A stretch of 64,000 bases of DNA. Source: Pseudomonas putida. Its GTDB lineage: Bacteria > Pseudomonadota > Gammaproteobacteria > Pseudomonadales > Pseudomonadaceae. Under the pieces are notes generated by a model. It had not been told where the DNA came from, did not search any database, and saw only the letters and a list, made by a program, of their open reading frames with translations. Below, in pieces: positions 26,874-37,242 of this stretch. The translations under genes were made by a program, and so were the position numbers. Position 1 is the stretch's first letter; every line of letters begins with the position of its first letter. The stretch is taken from positions 310,001-374,000 of the forward strand of contig NZ_SMTE01000003.1 in the NCBI RefSeq assembly GCF_004357765.1. Direction: 5' to 3'.

Positions 26874-27423
26874 ACGCAGCAAACCCAGAGCCCGCGGGCG
26901 TTTGCAGCTTATTCTGATTCTCTTGGTAGTGCTCGGGCCGATGGTCCTGGCCACTTGCATGTACAAGCTCAAGTTCTGGGTCCCGGAAGGGCGCAGCTAC
27001 CACGGCGCGATGATCGGCACTGGCCAGACCCGTGCGGATATCGGCATTGCCGGCGAGGACTCACGCTGGCAATTGCTGGTCAGCGCGCCGCAGGCCTGCG
27101 CCGAGGATTGCCAGCGCTTGGTCTACCTGGCGCGGCAGATACAAGTCGGACTAGGTCGCGACGCCAGCCGTGCCAGCCATGCCCTGGCGGCGGCTCAGCC
27201 GTTGGACGCTGCCTACCAGGCAGTGCTCGGCCGCGAATACCCGCAACTGCAGCGGTATTCCCTGGATGCCTCGCACTACCTGCAAAAGGTCGGCGATGCG
27301 GGCCCGCAACTGTGGATCGTCGACCCGCACGGCAACCTGGTGCTGCGCTACGACGGCAAGGTCAACGGTAAGCATGTGCTCGATGACCTGCGCCATCTGC
27401 TCAAGCTGTCCAACATCGGCTAG
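26842..27423 (+). CDS. Unknown membrane-anchored protein in oxidase assembly operon
   Basis: A 193-residue protein with one N-terminal membrane helix ([25 protein letters not shown]) and a periplasmic domain that looks thioredoxin-like: [22 protein letters not shown] early and [16 protein letters not shown] late, a pattern like SCO proteins but without a conserved CxxxC pair (CAEDC is the nearest). It starts inside surf1, 32 bases before its end, with AAGGAG seven bases upstream, so translation is coupled. It is conserved in Pseudomonas cox loci; function is unknown and probably concerns oxidase assembly. Confidence 0.78.
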   Translation: MAAATPLDLPERSKPRARGRLQLILILLVVLGPMVLATCMYKLKFWVPEGRSYHGAMIGTGQTRADIGIAGEDSRWQLLVSAPQACAEDCQRLVYLARQIQVGLGRDASRASHALAAAQPLDAAYQAVLGREYPQLQRYSLDASHYLQKVGDAGPQLWIVDPHGNLVLRYDGKVNGKHVLDDLRHLLKLSNIG

Positions 27424-27432
27424 GAGCCTGCC

Positions 27433-28506
27433 ATGGCCAGACCCGGATTTCGCCTCGCTGTGTTCGCCACCTTGCTGGCACTGCTGGTCGTCCTGCTCGG
27501 TGCCTATACCCGACTGACCCATGCCGGCCTTGGCTGCCCCGACTGGCCGGGTTGCTATGGCTTCATCGGCGTGCCCAAGGGCGAAGCGCAGTTGGCCCAC
27601 GCCGAGCTGCACTTTCCCGATCATCCGGTGGAAGCGGCCAAGGGCTGGGCGGAGATGGTCCACCGCTATTTCGCCGGGACCCTGGCCCTGGTCATCGCCG
27701 GCCTGGCCCTGCAGGCGGTGCGTCGCCATGCCCGCGACGGGCAGCCCTATCGCCTACCGCTGCTGTTGCTGGGCGTGGTGCTGGCCCAGGCGGCCTTTGG
27801 CATGTGGACGGTGACGTTGAAACTGTGGCCGCAGGTGGTCACTGCCCATCTGTTGGGCGGCTTCACCACCTTGAGCTTGCTGTTCCTCTTGTCGCTGCGC
27901 TTGTCCCGGGCCTTCGCGCCCTTGCCGAAGCTGCCGCTGAGTTTGCGTCGGGTGGCCGCGCTGGCGTTGCTGGTGGTGATCGGCCAGATCGCCCTGGGCG
28001 GTTGGGTCAGCGCCAATTACGCAGCGGTCGCCTGCATCGACTTGCCCACCTGCCACGGCCAGTGGTGGCCGGCGGTAGACTTCAGCAACGGCTTTCATCT
28101 GACCCAGCACGTCGGCCCCAATTACCTCGGCGGGCAACTGGACAGCGATGCGCGTACCGCTATCCACATCAGCCACCGCCTGGGCGCTGTGCTGGTGACC
28201 GTGGTACTGCTGACGCTGAGCTGGAAGCTGTATCGCTGTGGCCTGGCCGGCCTGGCCCGCTGTGTCTTGCTGGCGCTGGCGCTGCAGGTGGGTCTGGGCA
28301 TCAGCAACGTCGTATTGCACCTGCCACTGGCGGTAGCCGTGGCGCACAACGCAGGGGGCGCATTGTTGTTGCTGTGCATGGTGCTGGTGAACTACCGCAT
28401 TCGCGTGGCCGACAAGGTGCGTGTCGGCCATGGTTGGCGGCTGACGCCGGTAGCCGGTATTGGTGTGGCCCAACCCATGAGAAACGATACATGGCGACGC
28501 TTCTAA
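27433..28506 (+). CDS. ctaA: Heme A synthase (COX15/CtaA)
   Basis: A 357-residue membrane enzyme that oxidises heme O to heme A. About eight helices are visible. The conserved histidines appear in [41 protein letters not shown] and [13 protein letters not shown]. The gene overlaps ctaB by 16 bases, so heme O and heme A synthesis are coupled. Confidence 0.94.
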   Translation: MARPGFRLAVFATLLALLVVLLGAYTRLTHAGLGCPDWPGCYGFIGVPKGEAQLAHAELHFPDHPVEAAKGWAEMVHRYFAGTLALVIAGLALQAVRRHARDGQPYRLPLLLLGVVLAQAAFGMWTVTLKLWPQVVTAHLLGGFTTLSLLFLLSLRLSRAFAPLPKLPLSLRRVAALALLVVIGQIALGGWVSANYAAVACIDLPTCHGQWWPAVDFSNGFHLTQHVGPNYLGGQLDSDARTAIHISHRLGAVLVTVVLLTLSWKLYRCGLAGLARCVLLALALQVGLGISNVVLHLPLAVAVAHNAGGALLLLCMVLVNYRIRVADKVRVGHGWRLTPVAGIGVAQPMRNDTWRRF

Positions 28507-29384
28507 ACGCCCGGCGAGCAGGGTGGCGCGACTATCTGGAGCTGACCAAGCCCAAGGTGGTGGTGCTGATGCTGATCACTTCACTGGTCGGCATGTTGCT
28601 GGCCAGTCGTGTCGAAGTGAACTGGAGCATATTGCTGTTCGGCAACCTGGGCATCGCCCTGTGTGCCGGCGGTGCAGCGGCGGTCAACCATATCCTGGAT
28701 CGGCGGATCGATGCGCTGATGGCGCGCACCGACAAGCGTCCGCTGGCCCAGGGCCGGGTCGAGCCGCTGCCGGCGTTGTTGTTCGCCCTGGCTTTGGCGC
28801 TGCTCGGCATGGCCTTGCTGCTGGTGTTCACCAATGCCCTCACCGCCTGGCTTACCCTGGCTTCCCTGCTCGGCTATGCGCTGCTCTACACCGGCTATCT
28901 CAAGCGGGCCACGCCACAGAACATCGTCATCGGTGGACTGGCCGGCGCAGCCCCGCCGCTGTTGGGCTGGGTAGCGGTCAGTGGCCAGGTCAGCGCTGAG
29001 CCACTGCTGTTGGTACTGATCATTTTCGCCTGGACGCCCCCGCACTTCTGGGCCTTGGCCATCCACCGCAAGGAGGAATATGCCAAGGTCGATATTCCGA
29101 TGCTGCCGGTCACCCATGGCGAGGCCTACACCAAGCTGCACATCTTGCTGTACAGCCTGATATTGCTGGCCGTGAGCCTGCTGCCGTACGTCATTCACAT
29201 GAGTGGGCCGGTGTACCTGGTCTGTGCCTTGGCTTTGGGCCTGCGCTTCCTGCACTGGGCCTGGGTGTTGTACCGTGGCAGCCGGCCGCATGCGGCGATC
29301 GGCACCTTCAAGTACTCTATCGGCTACCTGTTCGCGCTGTTCACCGCGTTGCTCGTTGATCACTACCTGTTGCTGAGCCTATGA
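28491..29384 (+). CDS. ctaB: Protoheme IX farnesyltransferase
   Basis: A 297-residue UbiA-superfamily prenyltransferase (CtaB/CyoE) that makes heme O. The aspartate-rich signature is [21 protein letters not shown], and later [26 protein letters not shown] and [27 protein letters not shown] are all in place. It starts at ATG 28491 inside the end of ctaA and ends in ATGA overlap with the SCO gene. Confidence 0.95.
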   Translation: MATLLNARRAGWRDYLELTKPKVVVLMLITSLVGMLLASRVEVNWSILLFGNLGIALCAGGAAAVNHILDRRIDALMARTDKRPLAQGRVEPLPALLFALALALLGMALLLVFTNALTAWLTLASLLGYALLYTGYLKRATPQNIVIGGLAGAAPPLLGWVAVSGQVSAEPLLLVLIIFAWTPPHFWALAIHRKEEYAKVDIPMLPVTHGEAYTKLHILLYSLILLAVSLLPYVIHMSGPVYLVCALALGLRFLHWAWVLYRGSRPHAAIGTFKYSIGYLFALFTALLVDHYLLLSL

Positions 29385-30013
29385 CCCGAACCCAGAAAAC
29401 CGTCTTCATCCTCGTTGCCCTGGTCGCGCTGATCATCGGCCTGACCGTCAACAAGGTGCTCAACGAACGCAGCCAGCCGAACCCCGCCGAACTGATCGAT
29501 GCCGGCATCATTCTGCTGCCCCAGAGCCGTGCGGTGGCCGATGTGACCATGACCGACCAGAACGGCCAGCCGGTGCAGCTGGACGACCTCAAGGGCAAGT
29601 GGTCGTTGCTGTTCTTCGGCTACACCTACTGCCCGGACATCTGCCCCACTACCCTGGCCCAGTTGCGTCAGGTCAAGAGCGAATTGCCCAAGGAAGCCGT
29701 GGACCGCCTGCAGGTGGTGCTGGTGAGCGTCGACCCCAATCGCGACACGCCCAACCAGCTCAAGCAGTACCTGGGCTACTTCGACAAGGACTTCGTCGGC
29801 CTGGCGGGATCGATCGAGGATACCCAGAAGCTCGCCAATGCCTTGAGCATTCCTTTCATTCCGGCTGATACCAGCAAGCCAGGCTACACGGTTGACCACA
29901 GCGGCAACCTGGCGATCGTCGGCCCCGATGGGCGTCAGCGTGGCTTCATCCGTGCGCCGTTCAACAACCAGAAGCTGGTGGCGCAGTTGCCGGGACTGGT
30001 CAAGCGCGACTGA
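29381..30013 (+). CDS. SCO1/SenC family copper protein
   Basis: A 210-residue thioredoxin-fold protein anchored by one N-terminal helix ([16 protein letters not shown]). The copper-binding cysteines are C84 and C88 in [12 protein letters not shown], with the third ligand histidine in [14 protein letters not shown] proteins deliver copper to the CuA centre of subunit II. The start overlaps the ctaB stop by ATGA. It closes the oxidase assembly operon. Confidence 0.95.
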   Translation: MTRTQKTVFILVALVALIIGLTVNKVLNERSQPNPAELIDAGIILLPQSRAVADVTMTDQNGQPVQLDDLKGKWSLLFFGYTYCPDICPTTLAQLRQVKSELPKEAVDRLQVVLVSVDPNRDTPNQLKQYLGYFDKDFVGLAGSIEDTQKLANALSIPFIPADTSKPGYTVDHSGNLAIVGPDGRQRGFIRAPFNNQKLVAQLPGLVKRD

Positions 30014-30088
30014 ACCTGACCGCGGCTTTGGTTCCACTTGCGTGTCGGTTAGGATGACCGACCGAAGCATTGGCATGGAGAGCCTGAT

Positions 30089-32251
30089 ATGACGTCGCGC
30101 GATACGCGCATTCTTGGTTGGCGGCTGGTGGTACTGCCGCTGCTGTTGCTGGCCCTGGCCGTCTGGCAAGGTCAGCGTGCCGATGAACACCGCACCTTGT
30201 TGCTGGAGGATCGCGGCCAGTTGCATGGGTTCATAGCCGAGGTCGAGCGCATGCAGCGCGACCGCGATCACCGCGATGTGCAGTTCAATGGTCGCTCGGT
30301 GAACCCCTACCTGGCCAATAGTCTGGCGGTGCTGAGCCTCAATGAGGTGGAGCGTGAGCTGACCTTTGCGCGCATCGGCACCGTGCTGGCCCACGGCGCA
30401 CTGCCTCTGGCAGCCCTGCTGGTGCTGCTTGGCGTAAGCGCTTTGCTGACGCTGCGCTGGGCCGGCAGGGCGGCGCTGGCCTCAAGGGATCGGCTGGTGC
30501 GCTTGTTCCACCGGGTGCGGCAGCTGTTGCCGCTGGTGTTGGCCGCGCTGATGGTACTGCTGACCCTGACCGCTGTGCTGGAAATCGCTTATGAGGCGCT
30601 GTGGTTGTTCGCGCTCAAACAGACCTCGGCCGGAGTGCTCAAGCTGCAACTGCTGGTAGGGTTCCTGATCCTGGCCATGCTCTGGCCGCTGTACCGGTTG
30701 CCTGGCCATCTGAAAAGCATGCTGCAACTGTTCAACCCCGAACCCCATGACATCTTCGGCACGCCGCTGACCGAGCAACAGGCGCCTGCCCTGTGGGCCA
30801 GGGTGCGGTCGTTGGCGCAGCGGCTCGATGCGCTGGAGCCGGACAACATCGTGGTCGGCTGCCTCGAAGGTTTTTACGTGACCTCCGCGGAGGTCTTGCT
30901 GCAGCCTGACGAACGTCGCCTGCACGGGCGTACGCTGTACCTGCCGCTGCCGTTGCTGGCGGTACTCAGCCGCAGCGAAAGCGATGCGGTGATCGCCCAT
31001 GAACTGGCGCATTTCTCAGGCGAGGACACCGCCTACAGCATGCGTTTCGCTCCCATCTACCAAGGGGTATGGCGCAGCATCGGGGTGCTCGGCGAGCATA
31101 TGGAGGCAGGCTTTCTACGGGGCTTGCTGACCCTGCCGGCCTTCGCCCTGGCGGTATATTCGATGCAGCGGTTCGACCATGCCGTGAGCCACTGGAGCCG
31201 CGAACGCGAACTGCTGGCCGATGCCGCGGGCGCACGGATTGGCGGGCCGCAGGCAGTGGTGGATTCGCTGGTGCGCATCGGCGCGCTGGAGCCGCTGATC
31301 GATCAGCACCACGCGCACTTGTGCAGCCAGCCGGAACAGTGGCCGCAGGACCTGTTGGGTGCTGTGCTGGCCCATCTGGCGCAGCAACCGGTCGTGTTGC
31401 CAGACAACGAACTGGCGGAGCAACTGCCCCACCCGACCGATACCCATCCGCCGACCCTGCAGCGCATCCAGGCGCTTGGCATGTCGGTCGAGGATGCGCG
31501 CCATGGTCAGGCGTTGCGCCCGGTGTCGGTGGACCAGGCCCTGGCCCGCCTGGCCGAGGACGTGCCCGAGGTGTCAGTGCTGTCGCGACAACTGACGTCG
31601 GCGCTCGGCGGCTACCTGTCGCGTCAGCGCGAGGAAATGCGTCGCGAGTTGGAGGAGCGTGCCCAGGCGGTGCCGAGCGAAAGCATCGTCCATGAAGGCG
31701 CACAGCTGCGCGGACGGTTTCTGCTGGTCGTGGCGGTAGGCTGCATGATCGCGGCGCTGTGGTTGGTGCTGGGGGTGAATGTGCACGGTGCAAAGCCCGG
31801 GCTGATCACCTTCTTCCGGGTGCTGGCAGTGGGCATCGCCGCAACCGGGGTGATGCTCGGCGTGTTCGGCTGGCGCTTCGTCAAGCGTGCTGCCATTCCC
31901 GCGCTGATCCTGACCCGAGACACGGTACGCTTCGCCAATGCCCCGCAAGCGATCCCGCTGCATTGCTTCGATCAATACATGATCAAGGTTTCGCCTGGCT
32001 TGGCGGTGGTGTTGCAGCTGGCCGAGGATGCACCCTTGCCGGTGTTCCACAAGCGCAGGTTCTGGGAGCCCGATGCCACGTTCGATGCGCGGACCCGGCG
32101 GGTCACGTTGGCCCTGGGGCGTTGGAGCGTGGACGGCAAGGCGCTGAGTGGTGGCGAGCTGTCGTTGCTGGTGGGGCGCTACCTGGAGGGCGGTCACGCA
32201 CGGCAGGCGCTGCAGGCGTTGGAAGGAGAGTCGGTGGGCGACGCCCGATAG
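30089..32251 (+). CDS. Large multi-helix membrane protein with M48 peptidase domain
   Basis: A 720-residue predicted inner-membrane zinc peptidase. The M48 motif HELAH (residues 304-308) lies in VIAHELAHFSGEDTAYS, with a possible third ligand in SRERELLADAAGARIGG. Hydrophobic segments flank the catalytic domain on both sides: about four before it (for example VVLPLLLLALAVWQ and LVLAALMVLLTLTAVLEIAYEAL) and two after (FLLVVAVGCMIAALWLVLG, FRVLAVGIAATGVMLGVFG). The C-terminal 120 residues are soluble and unrecognised. It differs from HtpX and BepA in size and layout. It follows the SCO gene by 75 bases on the same strand; a functional link to the oxidase is not established. Confidence 0.8.
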   Translation: MTSRDTRILGWRLVVLPLLLLALAVWQGQRADEHRTLLLEDRGQLHGFIAEVERMQRDRDHRDVQFNGRSVNPYLANSLAVLSLNEVERELTFARIGTVLAHGALPLAALLVLLGVSALLTLRWAGRAALASRDRLVRLFHRVRQLLPLVLAALMVLLTLTAVLEIAYEALWLFALKQTSAGVLKLQLLVGFLILAMLWPLYRLPGHLKSMLQLFNPEPHDIFGTPLTEQQAPALWARVRSLAQRLDALEPDNIVVGCLEGFYVTSAEVLLQPDERRLHGRTLYLPLPLLAVLSRSESDAVIAHELAHFSGEDTAYSMRFAPIYQGVWRSIGVLGEHMEAGFLRGLLTLPAFALAVYSMQRFDHAVSHWSRERELLADAAGARIGGPQAVVDSLVRIGALEPLIDQHHAHLCSQPEQWPQDLLGAVLAHLAQQPVVLPDNELAEQLPHPTDTHPPTLQRIQALGMSVEDARHGQALRPVSVDQALARLAEDVPEVSVLSRQLTSALGGYLSRQREEMRRELEERAQAVPSESIVHEGAQLRGRFLLVVAVGCMIAALWLVLGVNVHGAKPGLITFFRVLAVGIAATGVMLGVFGWRFVKRAAIPALILTRDTVRFANAPQAIPLHCFDQYMIKVSPGLAVVLQLAEDAPLPVFHKRRFWEPDATFDARTRRVTLALGRWSVDGKALSGGELSLLVGRYLEGGHARQALQALEGESVGDAR

Positions 32252-32261
32252 GAGGAGTGGA

Positions 32262-32287
32262 TTCATCGCCGGCTTGCCGGCGATGAA
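32262..32287. terminator. Convergent hairpin between M48 gene and metQ
   Basis: An 11-base perfect stem TTCATCGCCGG / CCGGCGATGAA with a four-base loop. There is no T-run, but the position is that of a bidirectional terminator. Confidence 0.6.
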
Positions 32288-32306
32288 GTCAGCGATAGCT
32301 AGCGGC

Positions 32307-33077
32307 TCAGAAGCTCGGTACCACTGCGCCTTTGTACTTATCCTGGATGAATTGCTTCAACTCGGGCGAGTGCAGCGCTGCCTTGAGCTTGTTCATGGCA
32401 TCGGAGTTGATGTTGTCCGGACGCGCCACCAGGATGTTGACGTATGGCGAGTCGCTACCCTCGATGACCAGGGCGTCTTTCTCTGGATTCAGCTTGGCTT
32501 CCAGCGCGTAGTTGGTGTTGATCAGCGCCAGGTCGACCTGGGTCAATACACGCGGGATGGTCGCGGCTTCCAGCTCGCGGAACTTGAGCTTCTTGTCGTT
32601 GCCGGTGATGTCTTTCACGGTGGACAGGATGTTCTTGTTGTCCTTGAGAGTGATCAGACCTGCCTTGTCCAGGAGCAACAAGGCACGGCCGCCGTTGGTC
32701 GCGTCGTTGGGGATGACCACGGTGGCACCGTCCGGCAACTCGTCGAGCTTCTTGTGCTGGCTGGAGTAGGCACCCAGCGGCTCCAGGTGCACGCCGACCA
32801 CGCTCACCAGGTCGGTGCCCTTGGCCTTGTTGAATTCATCCAGGTATGGCTGGTGCTGGAAGAAGTTGGCATCCAGGCGCTTCTCGGCCACCTGTACGTT
32901 GGGTTGGATGTAGTCGGTGAATTCCTTGACCTTCAGCTCCACGCCTTGTTTTTCAAGCTGCGGTTTGACGAAGTTGAGGATCTCGGCGTGGGGTACCGGT
33001 GTGGCGGCGACGGTCAGGGTTTCGGCGTGGGCCGAGAAGGCCGCGACAGCGGCGACGACAGCAAGCAGCTTCTTCAT
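32307..33077 (-). CDS. metQ: Methionine ABC transporter substrate-binding protein
   Basis: A 256-residue periplasmic binding protein of the NlpA/MetQ family. The signal peptide MKKLLAVVAAVAAFSAHA has no lipobox cysteine, so it is probably soluble rather than lipid-anchored. Core motifs include TPVPHAEILNFVKPQL, NFFQHQPYLDEFN and VVIPNDATNGGRALLLLDKAGLI. It is the last gene of metNIQ, separated from metI by 64 bases with hairpins. AAGGAG lies six bases before ATG. Confidence 0.93.
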   Translation of the reverse strand: MKKLLAVVAAVAAFSAHAETLTVAATPVPHAEILNFVKPQLEKQGVELKVKEFTDYIQPNVQVAEKRLDANFFQHQPYLDEFNKAKGTDLVSVVGVHLEPLGAYSSQHKKLDELPDGATVVIPNDATNGGRALLLLDKAGLITLKDNKNILSTVKDITGNDKKLKFRELEAATIPRVLTQVDLALINTNYALEAKLNPEKDALVIEGSDSPYVNILVARPDNINSDAMNKLKAALHSPELKQFIQDKYKGAVVPSF

Positions 33078-33093
33078 TGATCACTCCTTGTGA

Positions 33094-33142
33094 GGGCCGC
33101 GACGGCCCCCGAGCGGGCCGGCCGGGCCGACCCCATTGGGGT
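33094..33142 (-). repeat. Hairpins between metI and metQ
   Basis: Two hairpins lie in the metI-metQ spacer: GGGCCG / CGGCCC (33094-33108) and ACCCC / GGGGT (33130-33142, abutting the metI stop), with a GC-rich palindrome GGCCGGCC between. They probably modulate relative metQ expression or protect the mRNA end. Confidence 0.5.
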
Positions 33143-33813
33143 TATTTACGGGAAAAATGCACGACCAGTTTGTCGCCCACGCTTTGCAGGACTTGAACCA
33201 GGATCAGCAACAACACCACGGTGACGATCATCACGTCGGTCTGGAAGCGCTGGTAGCCAAAGCGGATCGCCAGGTCGCCGAGGCCACCGGCACCGACCAC
33301 GCCGGCCATGGCAGTGTAAGACACCAGGGTGATGGCGGTGACGGTGATGGCCGCGAAGATGCCTGGGCGAGCTTCCGGCAGCAGTGCGTTGGTGATGATC
33401 TGGCGAGTGGTGGCGCCCATCGACTGGGTCGCTTCGATGATGCCGCGGTCCACTTCCCGCAGGGCGGTCTCGACCAGGCGAGCGAAGAACGGCGTGGCCC
33501 CCACCACCAAGGGTGGAATGGCGCCGGCGACGCCCAGGGAGGTGCCGGTGATCAGTACGGTGACCGGGATCATCACGATCAGCAGGATGATGAACGGCAG
33601 CGAACGCAGGATGTTGACCACCAGCGACAGCAACGCATACACGCCCTTCTGCTCGAACATCTGCCGAGGGCCGCAGAGGAACAGCAGCACGCCCAGCGGC
33701 AGGCCCAGCAGCACGGTGAAGAACAGCGAGCCGAACAGCATGATCAGGGTATCGACGGTGGCCAGCCAGATTTCGGCCCAGTCAACGTTGGCGAAGAAAT
33801 TCAGGGCGTCCAT
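33142..33813 (-). CDS. metI: Methionine ABC transporter permease
   Basis: A 223-residue permease with five to six membrane helices. The EAA-type loop is recognisable around VDRGIIEATQSMGATTRQIITNALLPEARPGIFA. The start is chosen as ATG 33813, which overlaps the metN stop by one base (TGATG), with GGAGG ten bases upstream; a TTG one codon earlier is less likely. It pairs with MetN and MetQ for D- and L-methionine uptake. Confidence 0.93.
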   Translation of the reverse strand: MDALNFFANVDWAEIWLATVDTLIMLFGSLFFTVLLGLPLGVLLFLCGPRQMFEQKGVYALLSLVVNILRSLPFIILLIVMIPVTVLITGTSLGVAGAIPPLVVGATPFFARLVETALREVDRGIIEATQSMGATTRQIITNALLPEARPGIFAAITVTAITLVSYTAMAGVVGAGGLGDLAIRFGYQRFQTDVMIVTVVLLLILVQVLQSVGDKLVVHFSRK

Positions 33814-34820
33814 CAACGCAGTACCTCCATATGTACGTCAGCTGCCGTGAAGCGGGCGAAGGCCGCCTCCATGTCGCCGCCGGTGACGGCCAGGGTCAGC
33901 TGCCCATAGGGCACGTCCTTGATGCGATCGATGCGCCCGGCAAGGATGCTGTAGTCCACGCCGGTCTCACGGGCGACGGTGCCCAGCAGTGGCGCGTAGG
34001 TCGCATCACCCTGGAAGGTCAGGCGCACGATGCGGCCCGGTACATGGGCGAAGTCATCACGCTGTTCGCCCTCGTCGACCTGCTCGTCTTCCTGCACGAA
34101 GCGTTTGGTGGTCGGGTGCTGGGGGTGCAGGAACACCTCGGCCACCGAGCCCTGCTCGACGATCTGGCCGGCATCCATCACCGCCACGCGGTCGCAGACC
34201 CGACGAATCACGTCCATTTCATGGGTGATCAGCACGATGGTCAGCTTCAGCTCACGATTGATCTCGGCCAGCAGTTGCAGCACCGAAGCGGTGGTCTGCG
34301 GGTCGAGGGCACTGGTGGCCTCGTCGCACAGCAGGATCTTCGGGTTGGTGGACAGGGCGCGGGCAATGCCGACGCGCTGTTTCTGGCCGCCGGACAGCTG
34401 CGCCGGGTACTTCCTGGCGTGGTCGGACAGACCGACACGGGCCAGCAACTCGGTGACGCGCTTGTCGATGTCGCTGCGCGACAGCTCGCCGGCCAGAGTC
34501 AACGGCAATGCCACGTTGTCGGCAACGGTCTTGGAAGCCAGCAGGTTGAAGTGCTGGAAGATCATCCCGACCTGCTGGCGCAGGCTGCGCAGTTGGGCGG
34601 CGTTGAACGCCGTGACGTCCTCGCCGTCGATGATGATCTTGCCACCGGAGGGCTCCTCCAGGCGGTTGATCAGGCGCAGCATGGTGCTCTTGCCGGCGCC
34701 GGAATGGCCGATCAGGCCGAACACCTGGCCATCTTCGATGGTCAGGCTGGTCGGATGGAGAGCGGGGATTTCCCTACCGGCGACGCGGTAGGTCTTATGT
34801 ACTTGTTGGAACTCGATCAC
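33813..34820 (-). CDS. metN: Methionine ABC transporter ATP-binding protein
   Basis: A 335-residue ATPase. Walker A is GHSGAGKST, the signature is [15 protein letters not shown] and Walker B is [13 protein letters not shown]. The last 90 residues form the NIL/C2 regulatory domain found in MetN, which binds methionine. Translation starts at GTG 34820 with AAGG eight bases upstream. It is the first gene of the operon and divergent from katE. No S-adenosylmethionine riboswitch was recognised upstream. Confidence 0.95.
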   Translation of the reverse strand: MIEFQQVHKTYRVAGREIPALHPTSLTIEDGQVFGLIGHSGAGKSTMLRLINRLEEPSGGKIIIDGEDVTAFNAAQLRSLRQQVGMIFQHFNLLASKTVADNVALPLTLAGELSRSDIDKRVTELLARVGLSDHARKYPAQLSGGQKQRVGIARALSTNPKILLCDEATSALDPQTTASVLQLLAEINRELKLTIVLITHEMDVIRRVCDRVAVMDAGQIVEQGSVAEVFLHPQHPTTKRFVQEDEQVDEGEQRDDFAHVPGRIVRLTFQGDATYAPLLGTVARETGVDYSILAGRIDRIKDVPYGQLTLAVTGGDMEAAFARFTAADVHMEVLR

Positions 34821-35045
34821 GTAGCGAACCTTGTGGGGCGCATGGAATTTGGGTCAGCGGTTAGCTGTCGGTCGCGCATTTTAGCGTTTTCCCTTAGCTG
34901 TTCTTAGCATTTATTTCGTGATGCACCAATTCTGCGGGCATAACGCGACAACTGGTAAACCCGATTGAACGCTCGGCGAAGCCCTTCAGTCACTACAAGA
35001 CAAGCCCGAATGGGCACGCCTGAAGACTGAAGAGGAGAGCCGATC

Positions 35046-37190
35046 ATGCCCAGCAAGAAAACGGACGCGCCCAGGACCAGCGAAGCCGCCGGCACCCAGA
35101 CCCCGGACCGGGCCAACACCAACGCCAAACTGCAGAGCCTGGAGGACGTGCGCAGCGATCCCACCGGCCAGGCCCTGCGCACCAACCAGGGCGTGCGCAT
35201 CGCCGACAACCAGAACACGCTCAAGGCTGGCGCTCGAGGTCCATCGTTGCTCGAAGACTTCATCATGCGCGAGAAGATCACCCACTTCGACCATGAGCGT
35301 ATTCCTGAGCGCATCGTCCACGCCCGTGGCACCGGGGCCCATGGCTATTTCCAGAGCTACGGCTGCCACGCCGAATTGAGCAAGGCGGGCTTCCTTCAGG
35401 ACCCTGAGAAAATCACCCCGGTATTCGTGCGTTTCTCCACTGTGCAGGGACCGCGGGGATCGGGAGACACGGTACGCGATGTGCGCGGATTCGCCGTCAA
35501 GTTCTACACCGATGAAGGCAATTTCGACCTGGTTGGCAACAATATGCCGGTGTTCTTCATCCAGGATGCGATCAAGTTCCCCGACTTCGTCCATGCGGTG
35601 AAGCCTGAACCGCATAACGAGATGCCGACCGGCGGCTCGGCCCACGATACTTTCTGGGATTTCGTCTCGCTGGTGCCGGAGTCGGCGCACATGGTCATGT
35701 GGGCCATGTCCGACCGAGCGATCCCCCGCAGCCTGCGGATGATGGAAGGCTTCGGCATCCACACCTTCCGCCTGATCAACGCTGAAGGCGTGGCCAACTT
35801 CGTCAAGTTCCACTGGAAGCCGCGTCAGGGCGTGCACTCTCTTCTATGGGACGAGGCACAGAAGTTGGCGGGCAAGGACACCGATTTCCAGCGTCGTGAC
35901 CTTTGGGAAGCCATCGAGACCGGCGACTACCCGGAGTGGGAGCTGGGCGTGCAGATCGTCCCGGAGGCGGACGAACACAAGTTCGACTTCGACCTGCTCG
36001 ATCCGACCAAGATCATTCCCGAGGAGCTGGTACCGGTGACGCCACTGGGCAAGATGGTGCTCAACCGCAACCCGGACAACTTCTTCGCCGAAACCGAGCA
36101 GGTGGCCTTCTGCCCTGGGCATATCGTGCCGGGCATCGATTTCACCAACGACCCGCTATTGCAGGGACGGTTGTTCTCCTACACCGACACCCAGATCAGT
36201 CGTCTCGGTGGCCCGAACTTCCACCAGATCCCGATCAATCGCCCCGTAGCGCCCAATCACAACAACCAGCGCGATGCGATGCATCAGCACGTCGTGCATA
36301 AGGGGCGCGCCTCTTATGAGCCGAACTCCATTGACGGCGGCTGGCCCAAGGAGACCCCGGCAGGTCCCCAGGATGGTGGTTTCGAGAGCTATCAGGAGCG
36401 TATCGACGCGCACAAGATCCGTGAGCGCAGCGAGTCGTTCGCTGATCACTTCTCCCAGGCCCGGCTGTTCTTCGAGAGCATGAGCGAGACTGAGCAGCAG
36501 CATATCGTCAAGGCGTACAGCTTCGAGCTGGGCAAGGTCGAACGCGAGCACATCCGTGCCCGTGAGGTGAATGAAATTCTCGCCAACATCGATCTCCAGC
36601 TGGCGGAAGCCGTGGCGGCCAACCTTGGCCTGCCGGCGCCCAAGGCCGGCACCGTCAAGGTCAAGGGTAGCCAGTTGAAGCAATCGCCAGCGCTCAGCCA
36701 GATGAATCACCTGGGCGATGTCGGCATCAAGGGTCGCAAGATTGCCGTGCTGGTGGCCGATGGCGTGGATGGCGGTAGCGTCGACCACTGGCGCAAGGCG
36801 CTCGAGGCGCACAGCGCGCGGATCTTGGTGTTGGGACCGACCTCGGCGCCGGTGAAAACGGCCGACGGGCAGATGCTGGCGGTGGATGCCTCGATGGAAG
36901 GGATGCCTTCGGTCATGTTCGATGGGGTGGTGGTGCCGGGCGGCAAGAAGGCACTGGATGCACTGGCGGCCAGCGGGTTGGCCAAGCATTTCCTGCTGGA
37001 AGCCTACAAGCACCTCAAGGCGATCGCTTCTGCTGCCGAAGGCAAGTCGTTGATCGACGGGCTGGGCCTCAAGATGGACAAGGGCTTGTTGGCAGGCGAT
37101 GACCAGAAGGCGGTGGATGCCTTTGTCAAGGCGGTCGAGGGGCATCGGGTTTGGGAGCGTGAGGCTGCGGCCGAGGCTATTCCTGCCTGA
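35046..37190 (+). CDS. katE: Large-subunit catalase HPII type
   Basis: A 714-residue monofunctional heme catalase. The catalytic His is in [12 protein letters not shown], the Asn in [17 protein letters not shown], and the proximal Tyr in [14 protein letters not shown]. The extra C-terminal domain (about residues 560-710) is DJ-1/PfpI-like ([14 protein letters not shown]), diagnostic of large-subunit clade 2 catalases. It is monocistronic, divergent from metNIQ, with GAGGAG before ATG 35046. In Pseudomonas the homologue is typically stationary-phase induced. Confidence 0.97.
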   Translation: MPSKKTDAPRTSEAAGTQTPDRANTNAKLQSLEDVRSDPTGQALRTNQGVRIADNQNTLKAGARGPSLLEDFIMREKITHFDHERIPERIVHARGTGAHGYFQSYGCHAELSKAGFLQDPEKITPVFVRFSTVQGPRGSGDTVRDVRGFAVKFYTDEGNFDLVGNNMPVFFIQDAIKFPDFVHAVKPEPHNEMPTGGSAHDTFWDFVSLVPESAHMVMWAMSDRAIPRSLRMMEGFGIHTFRLINAEGVANFVKFHWKPRQGVHSLLWDEAQKLAGKDTDFQRRDLWEAIETGDYPEWELGVQIVPEADEHKFDFDLLDPTKIIPEELVPVTPLGKMVLNRNPDNFFAETEQVAFCPGHIVPGIDFTNDPLLQGRLFSYTDTQISRLGGPNFHQIPINRPVAPNHNNQRDAMHQHVVHKGRASYEPNSIDGGWPKETPAGPQDGGFESYQERIDAHKIRERSESFADHFSQARLFFESMSETEQQHIVKAYSFELGKVEREHIRAREVNEILANIDLQLAEAVAANLGLPAPKAGTVKVKGSQLKQSPALSQMNHLGDVGIKGRKIAVLVADGVDGGSVDHWRKALEAHSARILVLGPTSAPVKTADGQMLAVDASMEGMPSVMFDGVVVPGGKKALDALAASGLAKHFLLEAYKHLKAIASAAEGKSLIDGLGLKMDKGLLAGDDQKAVDAFVKAVEGHRVWEREAAAEAIPA

Positions 37191-37204
37191 TCGGTGTGGA
37201 ACCT

Positions 37205-37238
37205 TTCGCGGCGGTTCGGCGCCCCGAGCCGCCGCGAA
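37205..37238. terminator. Convergent hairpin after katE
   Basis: A ten-base perfect stem TTCGCGGCGG / CCGCCGCGAA with a 14-base loop containing a smaller inner pairing. It lies 15 bases after the katE stop and before the convergent lipoprotein gene. Confidence 0.65.
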
Positions 37239-37242
37239 GCGT

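Noticed and set aside
34821-35045. Possible SAM riboswitch upstream of metN
   Set aside because: No conserved SAM-I or SAM-II core pattern was found in this 225-base gap, and pseudomonads generally lack it here.
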